From Paragyromitra xinjiangensis (taxonomy: Eukaryota > Ascomycota > Pezizomycetes > Pezizales > Discinaceae), in assembly GCA_038503065.1 (NCBI GenBank), contig JBCAMK010000011.1, positions 992,001 through 1,056,000 on the forward strand: a stretch of 64,000 bases of DNA, given 5' to 3'. Numbering within the stretch: the stretch's first letter is position 1; each line of letters begins with the position of its first letter. The translations under genes and the position numbers were made by a program. This document shows positions 37,386 to 49,476 of the stretch, piece after piece. The notes beneath the pieces are model-generated. The model did no database searches. It was not told the origin of the DNA and saw only the letters and a list, made by a program, of their open reading frames with translations.

Positions 37386-38329
37386 ATGTCGAAACAAAAA
37401 ACCAACGGAGAAGAAATCGCACGGCTCTGCCTTCACGACCCTAATAATGTCAGCATCCAACTATCTCAGACCAATCACCGCGTGAGAATTCTGGATAGTT
37501 TCCCGATATACCCCGGTAGCCGAGTTTTAGAGGTCGGATGTGGGCAAGGCGACACCACAGCTGTATTAGCGGAGCTTGTTGGAGACTCAGGGCACATTAC
37601 TGCAGTTGACCCTGCGGATCTTTTATACGGTATATATGGGCCTCAACTTCCCCAAACTCCGCTCCGGCTGACCTTCTCGTGTCAGGTGCGCCGTTCACAA
37701 TCGGACAAGCACAGAAACATCTTTCGGCTTCCCGTCTCGGCTCCAGAATCACGTTTTTCCAACAAGATCCCATTGATTTCCTATCTTCAAAGCCTGAAGA
37801 ACCTCTATATGATGTAGCTGTACTTGTACACTGCATCTGGTACTTTTCGTCACCATCTGCCCTCTCTGATATCTTCAAAGCTCTTGCAAAAAGAGCGAAG
37901 CATATCTGTATCGCCGAATATGCGCTTGCTGCAGAGAATATAGAACAGCTTCCGCACGTCTTGGCAGTGCTGGCGCAAGCTTCGTTTGAAGTGCACAAGC
38001 CTGTATCGGAGTCAAATGTGAGGACTGTCTTGTCGATGCGGCAAGTTCAATCATTGGCCGAAGGAGCGGGACTATCTCAGTCTCCTGACTTCAAAGTTTT
38101 TGAACCTGAAATGGGGCTGCTGGACGGGAAGTGGGAGGTCATGGCTGTTTTGGATGATGAGTTTGAAAGTGAGGTCAAGAAGGTTATTCCTGGTCTGAGA
38201 GAGCAGGCAGCTGTTTTGGCACAAAGAGAGGCAGTAAGACAGGCGGTTATTAGAATTGGTGACGTGGGGAAGGTACAAACTATGGATATATATTGCCTAT
38301 GTTTTAAGGAGATTGGGAGCAACGAGTAG
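37386..38329 (+). CDS. SAM-dependent class I methyltransferase
   Basis: Two exons, 37386-37629 and 37686-38329, give 295 residues. The N-terminal Rossmann motif I reads SRVLEVGCGQGDTTAVLAELVG, with acidic motif II in HITAVDPADL. Later motifs include FFQQDPIDFL and YDVAVLVHCIWYF, as in UbiE/Methyltransf_11/25-type enzymes. The substrate cannot be told from sequence. No membrane segment or signal peptide is seen. A TATA box lies 57 nt upstream of the ATG, and dispersed-motif copies flank the gene at 37187 and 38625. It stands alone, so there is no evidence for a secondary-metabolite cluster. Confidence 0.88.
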
Positions 38330-39379
38330 ACGTTCGTTAATTATACTCTTGGTTATCAGAGCGGGTTGAATCCATGGCTAGGCCTGATTTACTCTTCGTG
38401 TACATCACACATATCTGTAAACTCATTATCCAGGAATAATTATCATTGGCACTCTATTGTCGAATGGAAAATCTCGGTTTAGTAGGGCGAGGCCGGGTCA
38501 GATGATAAATGTAGAAGGCTGATTGAAGCAATAAGAAAGCTGTTTGATATTTCGGGTATTTCCCCCATTTTTCAGTTTCTAGGTCTGGGGATCAGTGTTA
38601 GCTTAGGTCCGAAACTATCCATCGTCATTGGCTATCACTCGAGTAAGTGGTACGCTTCAATGTGATGAGGGTTATTGGACCTGTTCGAATCTATAGCGGT
38701 ACCTTCAGAAAAAAGCCTCGGTAGGCCTCTGCATGCAGCGCTCTTGGATTCCGTTCCGAGATCTAGGAGTAGTTAGATCCCCCGTACTCAGTTTTGAGGC
38801 TTGGTGATCTTTCGTCCTTAGCATCCACCATATTCTTCAACAATTATAGATTTAGAGGTTTTGTCGACGGCCAAGGGATCCTGTGTTGGATTTAGCTCGT
38901 GGCCTATTTGGTTCCTCGCAGCGGATCTGTGTCTGGACTCAAGGGATCCTTTGCTTTGTTGGATGAACCACTCTGTGCTACCTCACGAGGGATCAGGTGG
39001 GAGTTTGGAGAAGATTTCCCAAACGAGTACTCACTAATGGTTAATCCGGTCTTGGTACCAGCTTTGCTGCCTCGAATTTTCTTTCTCCTTTTGGCTTAGG
39101 ACGACTTGAATTATTGTGAGAGCCTAGTCTTCTGAGATGGTATTCGGACGGAACCCTTTAAGTAACCGGAGAGTATCCGTTGGTTCACCAGTATATATAC
39201 AGCCAGCAAAGCCGAGTAAGGGAAAAAACTATTCGCGACGCGCCCTTTTCAATTTGAGATATCGTTTCGTAAATTATACTTACACAACACCACACCCCTA
39301 CCCAGAAGACCTGGTCCCCACCTTACCATTCCCTACAACCCAAAAACCGCCTACCTACCCTCCAGATCCCTGTCCCCAT
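38330..39379. other. Convergent intergenic region (methyltransferase and SMD2 3' ends)
   Basis: About 1 kb without supported coding sequence. It holds one full copy of the dispersed motif (38625-38642). The open frame at 39137-39445 is Pro/Thr low complexity and overlaps the SMD2 3' end on the other strand, so it is a shadow. Confidence 0.5.
38625..38642 (+). repeat. Copy of dispersed motif TCAT-N4-TATCACTCGA
   Basis: TCATTGGCTATCACTCGA, a full match, in the convergent intergenic region between the methyltransferase and SMD2 3' ends. Confidence 0.8.
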
Positions 39380-39859
39380 CTAACTCAACAACACAAGAAT
39401 CACCGAATCACCTCTCAAGAACCTACTCCCACACATCCTCATTAGCATCGCTCCCTACCCAGTGATATCAAAACAAAGGGTGGCACACATTTTCGAGATG
39501 AACCGATCCTTATTGACCGGTCTTCCCTTCTTTCCATCTGCCTTCCTCGGCGTCTCCGTCCACATCTCCTTCACGTTCTCGAGAACCATGTTGCAATGAC
39601 GATCAAATGCCTTGACCCTCGCGAGGAGCTTCCTGTTGTTCCTGCATGAGATGAGGACCTGGTTGTGCGAACGTACTGCGGTCTGGAGGATGCTGAGTGG
39701 GCCTGCGCTGAATTCGTATTTTTCGAGCTCGGCGATTTCGTACTCGCTGCGTTTGGATGTTAGTAGAGTGCTCGAGGTAGGAGATGGAGGTGGAGGTTGG
39801 GAGAAAGGAAGGGGAAGTTACGTGAGGTCCGCTCTGGGCTTGTTGAGGAGTTCAGCCAT
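39380..39859 (-). CDS. SMD2: Small nuclear ribonucleoprotein Sm D2
   Basis: This is a core component of the heptameric Sm ring on spliceosomal snRNAs. Minus-strand exons 39859-39822, 39746-39489 and 39422-39380 join in frame to 112 residues, the usual length. Conserved text includes [20 protein letters not shown], the Sm1 motif [32 protein letters not shown], and the Sm2 motif in the last exon, [13 protein letters not shown]. The last exon is only 43 nt. The start is the Met before [12 protein letters not shown], matching the family. Confidence 0.96.
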
Positions 39860-40322
39860 TGTTTGTGTTTATTTGAGAGTTGAATTTGCAATCGTAGGGT
39901 TTGTGTAGTGGGAGTTTTATGTTGGAGATAGTGGCAGAGGTTGGTGATGGAGCTGTGTTGTCGGTGTCGGATTTGAGCCGCATGAAGTCTGAAATGCCAA
40001 GAGGTTCCATCGTCGCCAAGACATTTAGGCAAAATAGCACACGAGTGATGAGGAGTGACTACAAAGATTTTCTCCCACCAATTGTAGTCTTTATAGGTCC
40101 AACATTTGCATCACATAGTCGACTGATGTATCTGTTTTTACTTGGCTTAAACGATTTCTTGATAGGTAATTATTTAGATCCTCCCCATCTCCTTTGTCTA
40201 TCCTATCCATACACACGCCTGCTTTTTCCAAACGCTAATCCGATCATGAATCGTTCCAAGCTTTTAAGAGAACAAAAACTAGTTCTCCTAGCCTTCCCCG
40301 ATTAAAACAACCCTTACCCAAT

Positions 40323-43295
40323 CTATAGCCCATTTTCTGCCTTAAATTTATCCCAAGCCTCATTTAACAAACTGAATACCGCCGCACTAATCATCCTCTG
40401 CTCCGTCGTTGCGTCCTGTGATATCTGTAATCCCGTTAGTCAAGCCTACAAATAAGGGAGCGGGTGTTAAAATACCTTATCTGGATGTACCTTCGAAATA
40501 CCCTTCATATACGCAATCTTACACTTCCCCGGCATTAACAAATCCCCCATTCCCACCTTCTTCCATCCCGCTCCATCCCACAACACCGTATCCAGACTTC
40601 CCAACAACGCCCTAAGATTCCCCTCCTTCCCAGCCTTCCACGCTCCGATCCTCGCCTCCACCGAGTCGTGCAACGCTAACTTCTCATCCTCAACCCGATC
40701 CGCCGCTGCATTTGCCTGACGTAACGCTTTGACGGCTTGTGCGTCTACCTGTGGCTTCGCCGCTCTCGGCGGCGGCGGGCGACGAGCTGCGTTAGGCCGT
40801 GAAGAAGGAGTAGCAGCGGGTTTTGGGGCGGGTTTAGGTCTCAGCGCAGTCTCACAGCGGCGACGACCAGCAGTGGCGACAGCACCGCCAACACCAGACT
40901 CGACGGCGAGTGTCCAGGTTGCACCAGCGTCTGCCCATTTCTCGAGTTGTTCGAGCCCTTCCGCTTTCCGTGTGATCGTCTTACCCCAGAATTCTTTCAT
41001 ATCTTTGTTTGTGCCATCGAGCGGGATTGTCTCCCCGTCACCACGACTGGGGCCGATGATGGAAAGGACTTCCTCGCAGTCGGTGAGCGCGGATTTTGGA
41101 TCTCCAAGTTTGAGGTTACAGAGGGCTCGGTTGGAGAGAACGACGATGCGGAGGATATGGGACTCTGGGAGTGGGGATAGGGAGGCGGTATAGTGGGTTA
41201 GTGCGAGGGTGAAGTCGCCGCGTTTGAATGCTTCGGAGCCTTTGGTGCGGAATGATGTTGATGTTTGCTGGGCTGAGGCAGACAGGGAAATGTTAAGTCG
41301 TTGTGGGACGACACGGCGTGGGGCTGGTGGAGGTGTAGAGGTGGGTGTTGGGTGGCGGGGAGCGGATGCGGGGGTGGGTTGACGATGTTGGGGCTGGAGG
41401 AAGGGGTTCCGGGATTGTTCACGGGGGGCAGGTCCACCACCAGATAGCAGATCCCCTTGCAGGGGTTCAGGAGTAGCTGGTTTAGAATTTGAAGATGCAG
41501 ACGATGGTGGCGGGCGACGGCGATTCCGAGAGACATATTGGACAGCGCTGTCTTCCTCGACTACTTCGCGGGTAAGTTTTCGGTTTCGTTCGCTGCTATT
41601 GGGAATGATACTAGATGCTGGCTTTGGTCGTTCCCGTTCACGCATTTCCCGCTCCTTTTCACGAATAGCTTGTTCTAAAGTGTACTGTCGTTGCCGTTGT
41701 ACCATCTCCCTTTCTGATAGTCCAAGCCCAGCCGGTGCCGCTGACGAAGATCTAGATGTATCCCTTTCTTGCTTTCTCCTCGGTGGAGGGCCACTTCCAG
41801 CCTCAAGCATCATCGCCTCTTCGGTCAATGCTGGCTCCGGTGCCTGTTGTTTTCGCTGTATTGGCCTCATGTCCTCATCGTCGAATCTGTTTCCCTTTTC
41901 TCTCTCACGGGCGGGGATCGTATTGGTTTCCATCTGCTGGTCTCTCATCCATTTTGGCATATTTTGATCCCCATTTTCACCACCAGACCCCTCGGCTTGT
42001 AATTCTGCAATTGCCTTCCCAACTTTCTTCTTCCCAGTGTTCCACAGATTGTTTGCAGACTTGAATAAAGTGCCGCCAATCTCCTGAGCCAAAGCACCTA
42101 AATCCTTTTCCCCATTCGGATCTCTGCTTCTATCCCTTGCCCAAGCTGGCACGCTCGATTCATCCCTTCCTTCCTCCCTTCGTCTCCGTGGCGCATCCCC
42201 ACTCTCGTCATGACGTCTCCCCCGCTGTCCTTGGCTTGAGGAAGTCCTAGAGGTAGGTTGAGCTGACGCAGGACGACTCTTCTTATGTGCATCTTCCAGA
42301 AGCCAGCCAACTGCCGCTTGTACATCCAAGCTATCTGTTTCGTGAAGTGCCCTCTTCGCCTGGGAAGCTGTAAATCCCATTTCCATAATTTCGGCAATTA
42401 CCGGATCCCGTGGGTCTGAGCTTTGCCGCGAATCCTCCGGTTCTCGGGGTTTTGGCGAGGGCGTAGGCTTTGGTCGTGGGGGAAGCTCTGAGACGGGCTT
42501 CGCGAGATCACCGAGAATATCGTCGTCGTCATCAACCACGTTGTTTGTTGGAGCGATTCGGCTCGGAAGGCTTCCGATATCGAAAGGATCCAGAGGTTCG
42601 GCTTGTTTGTAATGTGATCCTGAACCGCCCATTAGGTCCTGTAGATGCGAGCTTGGTGTGTCATTCCTCGGGGGAGCCGTTTCGCCCATTAAATCTCCTA
42701 GATGGGAGCTCTGGGTTCCATTTCTTATGGTGGGAGTGTAGCTTCTCGGTGCTGGTGAAGCTGATGGGGGTGGATAGTGTGAACTGTTGTCAACAGGTAC
42801 AGATGCATTAAACGCCGCGAGAAGATCATCTTCATCTTCATCAATTGGGAGTGTCCGCGAAGTCACAGGAATAGAATTCCCTGCTCCCTTCCCACTCTCC
42901 AAAGAATCCCAAAACCCTGCGTTTGCATCCCCTGAGCTGCTGCCGCTACCTCCTCCAAACAGCGCATCTATCTTCTTCCGTCGCTCTTCCTCCTCTTTTG
43001 CCTTTTGCTCTTGCAACCTCCTTTGCTGCTCCTGAAGCGATAAATTCCCAGTACTCTGTTTGCTGCGCCCAAATGAGACTAAATTCGCAAAGCTATCGCT
43101 CCCCCCAGCTGCACCTAGTGGTGACTTTGGTATAGTTCCATTGAATCTCGAAGGGCTAGGGGAAGTCGTGCTAGGCCGAATCGGCAGGTTCGCGAAAACG
43201 TTCGACGATGGCGTGTTTGGTTTGAGAGGCGGGGGCGGTTTATTTGTGTTGGGAGCTGGGGAGGAGCTCCATGATAGGCCGGAAAGGTCGTCCAT
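40323..43295 (-). CDS. SWA2: Auxilin-like UBA-TPR-J domain protein
   Basis: Auxilin recruits Hsp70 to strip clathrin from vesicles. Minus-strand exons 43295-40476 and 40424-40323 join in frame to about 973 residues. The order is an N-terminal Ser/Pro-rich region with DPF/W-type short motifs (for example SGLSWSSSP and EPLDPFDIG) that could bind clathrin or adaptors; a UBA domain (PVIAEIMEMGFTASQAKRALHETDS, about residue 300); a low-complexity Arg/Glu-rich linker; TPR repeats (SEAFKRGDFTLALTHYTASL, about 690-800); and a C-terminal J domain. The HPD triad is intact in GISKVHPDK at the end of exon 1. The short last exon completes helices III-IV with LLNEAWDKFKAENGL. Confidence 0.94.
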
Positions 43296-44001
43296 TGGTG
43301 ATTTGTAGGTTGTGAGCGATGGGATGAGATGCCCCTCCTGGGTGTTGCGGTTGTAAAGGTGGTGCCGCGGAACCTGGTAGACAACCCTAACCCTGTATGT
43401 AATATGAAAGGGAGTTGGATCGCTGCGGGTTTGGATGGAACCTCCACTCTAGACTAGCTATGGCTGGATTTCTATTATAATAAAGTTGTTTGCATCCGGG
43501 TGTTGTTTATTTGGTGTTTGACAGGTGCCTAAACACTAGAGTTGCTGCCGTAAATGGAGAGATGGCCAGTTCTTTAGAGTTAGACCAAAAATCTAGACTC
43601 AACGTTAACTTATTCTATGAGGTTTTGTGACCATAAACATTGTATTTTGCCATGAAAGTAGTGGGTATGTGTAATAGGGTGTAAACAGGAGCTTCCACCT
43701 TAAGAATTACTCAATGAAGCCGTTCAAACTCTTCAAGCCGTGAGTTTGAGTTTCTAGTCACAGCAAGAAATCTCTTGTCCCTTCTTCCAGTTCATTCTAT
43801 AGACCTCCTAGAAGGTTTCTTGATAATAGACTCAGCTGCAGGTCATTCAGCGATTAGGCTGTAGCTATAGACATGCCAAAGAAGCCTCAACAAACTCGTA
43901 CATGTACCCCGTCGTACTGCATCGAGGAGTGTTAGATAACACAATGGAATTATTAACTTCTATGGGGCTAATTATGGGTCATGTGAGCTAGAGCAACGTA
44001 G

Positions 44002-44019
44002 ACGAGTGATCTCCCATGA
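44002..44019 (-). repeat. Degenerate copy of the dispersed motif
   Basis: On the minus strand this reads TCATGGGAGATCACTCGT. The TCAT box and 4-nt spacing are kept, with two changes in the 10-bp core. Confidence 0.4.
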
Positions 44020-44331
44020 CTTATATATATCAAACAGCTGCTTCTACCCCTAGAGAGCAACAATTTTTTAGAACCGCAATACCTAGAATGTATTCCTGTT
44101 GTAGAATTAGTATAGATATATTGTTGAATGCATTTTCTCGTCTTTGCCTGACCTACCGTATGCAAAGCTTGTGCGTGAGGATAACCGCAGTGGGACTACG
44201 AAGCGCGACAAAGACGGATTCCAAACACTCCTCAATACGAAACTCCTCATGACCGGCGTAAAATTAATAGTTGGTCATTGCACAGCTCATGGCTATGACG
44301 GGAAATCTTACAAACGCGGAAGCCATTTTAG

Positions 44332-44339
44332 TATAAAAG
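44332..44339 (+). promoter_or_regulatory. TATA box with CT-rich leader
   Basis: TATAAAAG is followed by a pyrimidine-rich leader (ATCTCTCTCATCAATCTCTC and following) and then an ATG at 44456. This is a textbook fungal promoter arrangement and is the main reason to keep the small open frame downstream. Confidence 0.4.
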
Positions 44340-44455
44340 CAGTCCAAAACCCCTTTCCCTATTTCTTTTTATCAGGAACGCTATAATCTCTCTCATCAAT
44401 CTCTCATCTATAACCTAAACCAATAATCACATCCAGCTCCTCTTTAAAATTTAAT

Positions 44456-44632
44456 ATGCAGATTAATAAAGACTTCCGTTCTGCCAGCAAAAAAAAGAAC
44501 TTCAACACCCCTAGTTGGGTCGCGAAGAAGTATCTCGCCCAGTGCCAACAACATGACACCTCTGGTAAAAAGGGGCGTACTTGTAAGCAGTGTGAGTTTA
44601 TCTGGAAATCCCAAAGAGTGGCTAGACGCTAG
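44456..44632 (+). CDS. Possible small Lys-rich hypothetical protein
   Basis: A 58-codon frame begins MQINKDFRSASKKKNFNTPS and continues WVAKKYLAQCQQHDTSGKKG and RTCKQCEFIWKS. It is basic, with a C-x2-C pair near the end. A TATA box and CT-rich leader precede it at a sensible distance. A GTAAGC donor inside the frame (after the codons for GRT) could lead to further exons that I could not place. I do not recognise it. Confidence 0.25.
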   Translation: MQINKDFRSASKKKNFNTPSWVAKKYLAQCQQHDTSGKKGRTCKQCEFIWKSQRVARR

Positions 44633-44959
44633 CTTTGGGTGTCCAGAGATCTTGTCGTGGTTATAATTATGTTCAATGGCTTTTTGAATTTTGTTAATTA
44701 CATGGGGTTTGGGGCAAATGGTTTCCAGAGGTACTGGGCAGACTAATTTTTATCTGTGAGACTTAGTTGGGGGAGTCGTGTTTTTAGGTAATAGCAGTTT
44801 AATTCCTCATCCTGTGCTGTGCACATGTTGCTAACCTCAATTATGTCTGAGGCTGCACCAATATTTTTATTCTTTCTGTTTTTTGTACTTTCCTAGGTAG
44901 ATGGTAATTTACACTTCATCTTCCTAACCATTTCAAAGGGAAAAGACAAAACATTGCCG

Positions 44960-44977
44960 TCGAGTGATAATACATGA
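44960..44977 (-). repeat. Copy of dispersed motif TCAT-N4-TATCACTCGA
   Basis: On the minus strand this reads TCATGTATTATCACTCGA, a full match, in the 4.2-kb gene-poor region. Confidence 0.8.
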
Positions 44978-47562
44978 CTACAGACCTAAGCGATCATCTA
45001 TAAGAAAGAATGTTTTAACACCCTTTCGTCATAAGAAACTAAAAAACTAATGAAATTGGTGACTTAATACATCCCCCTTATCTGCAGTTAGGTACACCTG
45101 CCATCCGGGTCTGTGAGCCAATCAACAGCAATGATCGACCGGCAGGTTCGGGCCGAACTACTCCAGGCAATCGATCGAGATACTGTTAGATTCTGACACC
45201 GGGATATCTCCTGGTTCATGACACTCCTCGCTGCTGTCGGTAGTTAGGGCACTCTCCGTAGTAGGTATTGACAGCATCCTCAAGTATCGGTATGTAATCA
45301 CGTCATTCCGTACCGGGATGCTGCCGCGGTCGACTTTGGAACCATCCTATGGTACTGGGTAGTCTCGGGGGGCCTGCAAGTTTTTCGGATATTCGTACGG
45401 CTTGATTGGGGCCGAAATTCCGGTCTGCCGTTACTCGCATTAGCTGTTGCCAAATTGGTCCCGACGGAGTTAACCATGTCTGAGATCCCGCTTCGAATTC
45501 GTTGGGTGGGAAGGTGTTGCCGATAACGTCATCTGTTTTCGAGTTGAACTTGAAGTTTTAGTTGGTTGTTTGATGTCAGCAGAAACCTTCCGGCTATGGC
45601 GATGCTCTATGCCTCGTCTTGTTTGTGGAGAAATAAAAAATAAAAAATAATTTATTGAATCGAATATGTAACTCTATGTAGCTCTATCACACCTAATCTG
45701 TTAGCACAGTTCTCCTCACCCATGCACCGTGTCGGGCAAGAGGGCACACTATCAGACGACAAAGGAAGCTCACAAAATTAGCAGGTATTCTCCGCTGGAT
45801 GGATATTCATTCCACAAGCGACGTCGCACTATTCTGTTGGCAAAGTAAAACCCCAAGGTCGCTGCACTATATTAATTCAGTCGAAATAAGAGCCGTAAAT
45901 TAATTTTTGAACAGTCACTCCAACTAGAAGCATCATGTGCGTCGTCTATGCATTGGGGTGTTGATAATGAAAATCATTCATGAAGCGACCATTACCTTGA
46001 TATTCCATCCTTAAGAGAACTATTTATTTTATTTGTTCAGTACGCACACACCCTCTCGTTCATTTGAGAGCGCTCATGACCAACGAAACTGTTCCACAAG
46101 ACCGCTGTCAGTGACGGTATAATACGCCCTATTTCCGACGGCAGTGTGGGCTGCATTTTTATGCACTTCAGACCTTCTGCACGTGGAATTCTGGTATGCA
46201 GAGTAAACAAGAAAGGGCCCGACAGAAAGGCAGGTGCCAGTGTGGCTGCCCTCCAAGCTTTGGTGTCACCAAAACACTGGATCGTGGAACTGCATTTATC
46301 CGTGGTCCTCAGCTTTACTCTCACACGCAAACGAGAGCATACCTACTCTAGAGTGAGTGGCGTGGGGGAAATATCATTTAGGTCTGGCTGGTTACGAATC
46401 ACGATAGCAAAGTGCTGCTATCGTAATCGATTAGATCCAGGTCTGGCATGGATGGGAACGAAGGCGGGGTTATCTGGCCAACCAACATCTCGGTTTAACG
46501 GAGCCTCGGCCTGAAGCATAGCAAAAGACGACTTCTCGGGAAAGTCGACAACCACAATTCGAAATCCCTTGCATGAAGTACCTAAAGAAGAGAGGCTACT
46601 GCGAGTGATAAGAATAGAGAACTCCCCATTCCCCTGCATCAGCCTTGACATAATGTACATAACTGGAAGACGGGCTAAATTCGGCGGTCAGGAAGTCCCA
46701 GGAAGTCTTGTATCTTTTTTTTGATGTGCTTTTTGATGTCCTCCCCCCCGCTCTTTACCGATCCTAGCTTGTTCTCCCCCTCCCTTCGCTTACGGAAGGT
46801 TACGATATACAACCTAACCTTCTATACAGTGGCACACGCATGCTTCGAGTTCCATTCCCATGGGTTTTGTCTCGGTGGGGAAAGGATGAAGATGAGATAT
46901 GCTAGAACGAGGAGGAGAGAGGATAAGAAACACGGAATGGTTGCCACAAAAGAAAACTGCCCAGCCATGAGCGAAAAAAGCCCCTCCAGTTAAACAGGTC
47001 TCGAGACCAGGACTCGCACAAGGAGAAACCGCAAATCCTACTGCATCCACAGCGGCCAAATGCCAAGCGAAAAATGAGCTCGATGCAAGCTTGTGGTTGT
47101 GCGTGCGGCTACCATCCTCCTAGGAGGGATTTATCTCAGGCTACGTACGATTATGAAGGAGGCGGATTCTGGGATGTTGTGCTGAGAACGAAGCCGAGCT
47201 GGCGGATGGAGTCGTGGCTACTAAAGGGAGAGCTTAGTCCCCCGTTCTTAAGAAGGGAGGTGGAAGCTGCGGAAACTACATCTCCAAAATTACAGGAATT
47301 CGCTTCACTTAGAACCCGATCAACTTTGGTGTTGTTCGCCTGATAATTAGGCTTCTCGGCGTGCGTCATTATTATCGTTTGGACAGGTCTCTGGAGCTGT
47401 TTGTTTGATTTATATCAAGACTGGCTTTCGCCTCACCAGCATTTCTGTTTATTCTCTCAGGCAACTAGAAAACCCCTATTTATGGGCATAGCTTGCGTTG
47501 ATACCACTATCAAAAATGTTCGTTGTTGCCTCGCTACTCATTCCTTTATCTGATCAGGCTAT

Positions 47563-48900
47563 TTGTATCTGACAGGAGAGACGTCTAGGGCCCGCTCGGA
47601 GAATCCCCTCACGGTGTCACAAAGGTCCAACAACCTCCAGTTCTCGCGTTCCCCGCACTTTCAGTCACTCTCCTCGTCACAGCTCGGCACTCGTTCGATT
47701 TACCTCTACACCGACCCGCGCTCAATCTCTGCCGAGGGACGTCCGACAAAGAAGCAGTATCAACCAAATAATGTCCGGCAACTATCTCGAGAGGATAGCA
47801 CCTCTCCGGTGGCATACACTCGTCGTGCGATTGCCTCCTTGATCACGCCGTATTTGCAACCAAAGTCCTCGAAGCGCACTTCTAAAGCTGCGCATCATCC
47901 ACACAGGCTTTCATCGTCGGCTTCATCGATCCGTAGTGTGACTAGTAGTATTATTTCTAGGAAGCGTAAATACTACTATGAGCACCCTACGCTTGCGTCG
48001 ATGCCTTCAGAGATTCTGGACGAAATTTTCACATACCTTGATCAGCCCACACTCCTCTCACTTGTCAAGGTTTCAAAGCGTATGATGGAGGAAGCAGCAA
48101 ATGGCCTATACTACCAGCCCTCGTTCGCTTCCACATACCGCCTTGCGCAGTTTGTCACCATAGTCTCCCAGAACCCGGTACTCGCCAGGATGGTGCGCGT
48201 GCTGGATTTGTCAGGGTTGGGGAGATGTGTGGAAGACGACGTTCCGCTAGCTGGTTGGCGGGAATGGAAATACCGAGATTCACCACTACACACTATTCAC
48301 CGCGACGACCAAGTTGGGGCAGCAAAAACCGCTTATTCCTCATCTTCGCTAAGGCTTAATAAAGTAAGCGTCACTACCACAACGAGCGCTAGCCTTCATC
48401 CGCTTCCGTCACCGTTTTTGAAGCAGTATTCGCTGTCCAGGGACGTTCCTATCGGCGCCTTGATCCATCTTCTTACAGCGTGTCAATACCTCAAAATGCT
48501 CAACTTCTCCGGCGTTCCGCTTGCAGCGGATTATTCAGTTCTTCGAACAAACACGTCATCGTACACGCCGGTTGCGTTCACGGGGCTGCTCTTCGTCTCG
48601 GATGTCCCGAAGAGCTTTACGTGGAAAGAGGGGGATACTAAGCCGTTGCATGCCGCTACTGACTTGGTGAACGCTATCGTTAAGCTGAAATGCCTCACGA
48701 AGCTCAAGATCAAGGGTGGATTGTGGGTCACCCGGGATGCAGCTACGAGGCTGGTTGAGGAGTGTAAGGAATTGGGGAGGGTGGATTTCAGGGAGTGTGG
48801 GATGCATAAGGGGAATCGGTGGGCAGTCAAGGGGCTGAGAAGCGAGGTTAGGGGCGTTTTGCAAGCCGATCGAGAGATGCTGTTAAGGAAAAGGAGATGA
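47563..48900 (+). CDS. F-box protein (Cos111-like); 5' end unresolved
   Basis: F-box proteins are substrate adaptors of SCF ubiquitin ligases. The open frame runs to a stop at 48900 with no in-frame ATG until 48001. A CTGACAG acceptor at 47575 suggests that a short first exon carrying the start lies upstream; I could not place it in phase. The N-terminal 140 codons are Ser/Arg-rich. The F-box is LASMPSEILDEIFTYLDQPTLLSLVKVSKRM. Leucine-rich-repeat-like text follows (VLARMVRVLDLSGLGRC, HLLTACQYLKMLNFSG, VDFRECGMHKGNRW). The yeast Cos111 resemblance is from memory. Confidence 0.82.
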   Translation: MYLTGETSRARSENPLTVSQRSNNLQFSRSPHFQSLSSSQLGTRSIYLYTDPRSISAEGRPTKKQYQPNNVRQLSREDSTSPVAYTRRAIASLITPYLQPKSSKRTSKAAHHPHRLSSSASSIRSVTSSIISRKRKYYYEHPTLASMPSEILDEIFTYLDQPTLLSLVKVSKRMMEEAANGLYYQPSFASTYRLAQFVTIVSQNPVLARMVRVLDLSGLGRCVEDDVPLAGWREWKYRDSPLHTIHRDDQVGAAKTAYSSSSLRLNKVSVTTTTSASLHPLPSPFLKQYSLSRDVPIGALIHLLTACQYLKMLNFSGVPLAADYSVLRTNTSSYTPVAFTGLLFVSDVPKSFTWKEGDTKPLHAATDLVNAIVKLKCLTKLKIKGGLWVTRDAATRLVEECKELGRVDFRECGMHKGNRWAVKGLRSEVRGVLQADREMLLRKRR

Positions 48901-49476
48901 ATGACTGGTAGGACGGAATCTAAAGACCAGGAAACATTTCATCTGCGACGACAAAAAGTGTTTACTTGGTTGGAGCATCATGGGCGGCATTTTGTTCGGG
49001 TTGTTTTTTTTGCCATTTGGTTCATTTCTTACGGGCTCCTGGCGCACGGGAGGAGCATTAGCGCGGGTGCGCAGGCATTTCATCTTCCTTTTATTTCATC
49101 ATTCTGAGGAGTTGTACTCTTTTTCTTTTCGATTCCACTCACGCATTCGCTATACCATGTATATATATTGCTGCCCTTCCTTTTGTAGCACATGAATTTA
49201 TGTCGCAATTAGCATTCAACAGCGGACCGAGTGATATTCTATCCGAATTTGGCGGCTCAACTCGCGTGGCTTGGTAGCGGCGGTTACCCCGCCTGTGCTA
49301 CACAGCTCCACGTTCTCCCAACAACAGCTCGAAGTTTGTGGCTCTTCATCTTCAATCCACCCAAGATCTCTGGAGAACAAATCTACATCCCAGTCCATCG
49401 TTTCAACTGCAAATATCATATATATAGATAAAACTCTCATATAATCTCCATCCAGCTGTCGTTTCCCGCTGCAGAA
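48901..49476. promoter_or_regulatory. Intergenic region upstream of CSN4
   Basis: About 575 nt between same-strand genes, holding the 3' UTR of the F-box gene and the CSN4 promoter. ATATATAGATAA at 49418-49429 lies about 50-60 nt before the CSN4 ATG and could act as a TATA element. Confidence 0.4.

Larger units (their letters stand above)
43296..47562. other. Gene-poor region between SWA2 and the F-box gene
   Basis: About 4.2 kb. Only one weak candidate gene is seen (44456-44632). It holds one full and one degenerate copy of the dispersed motif on the minus strand. Other open frames of 60-122 codons lack family features. Confidence 0.5.

Noticed and set aside
37386..38329. Methyltransferase as part of a secondary-metabolite cluster
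   Set aside because: The neighbours are TPI, SmD2 and an auxilin. There is no synthase, P450, transporter or regulator nearby.
40729..41193. Plus-strand 154-codon open frame in the SWA2 region
   Set aside because: Antisense shadow of the Ala/Pro-rich linker of the auxilin-like protein.
46037..46660. Overlapping open frames of 80-122 codons on both strands in the 43-47 kb gap
   Set aside because: Mutually overlapping, no homology signal and no coherent gene structure.
49222..49240. Possible tenth copy of the dispersed motif (CGAGTGATATT)
   Set aside because: The core has a mismatch and the TCAT box is missing at the right spacing.
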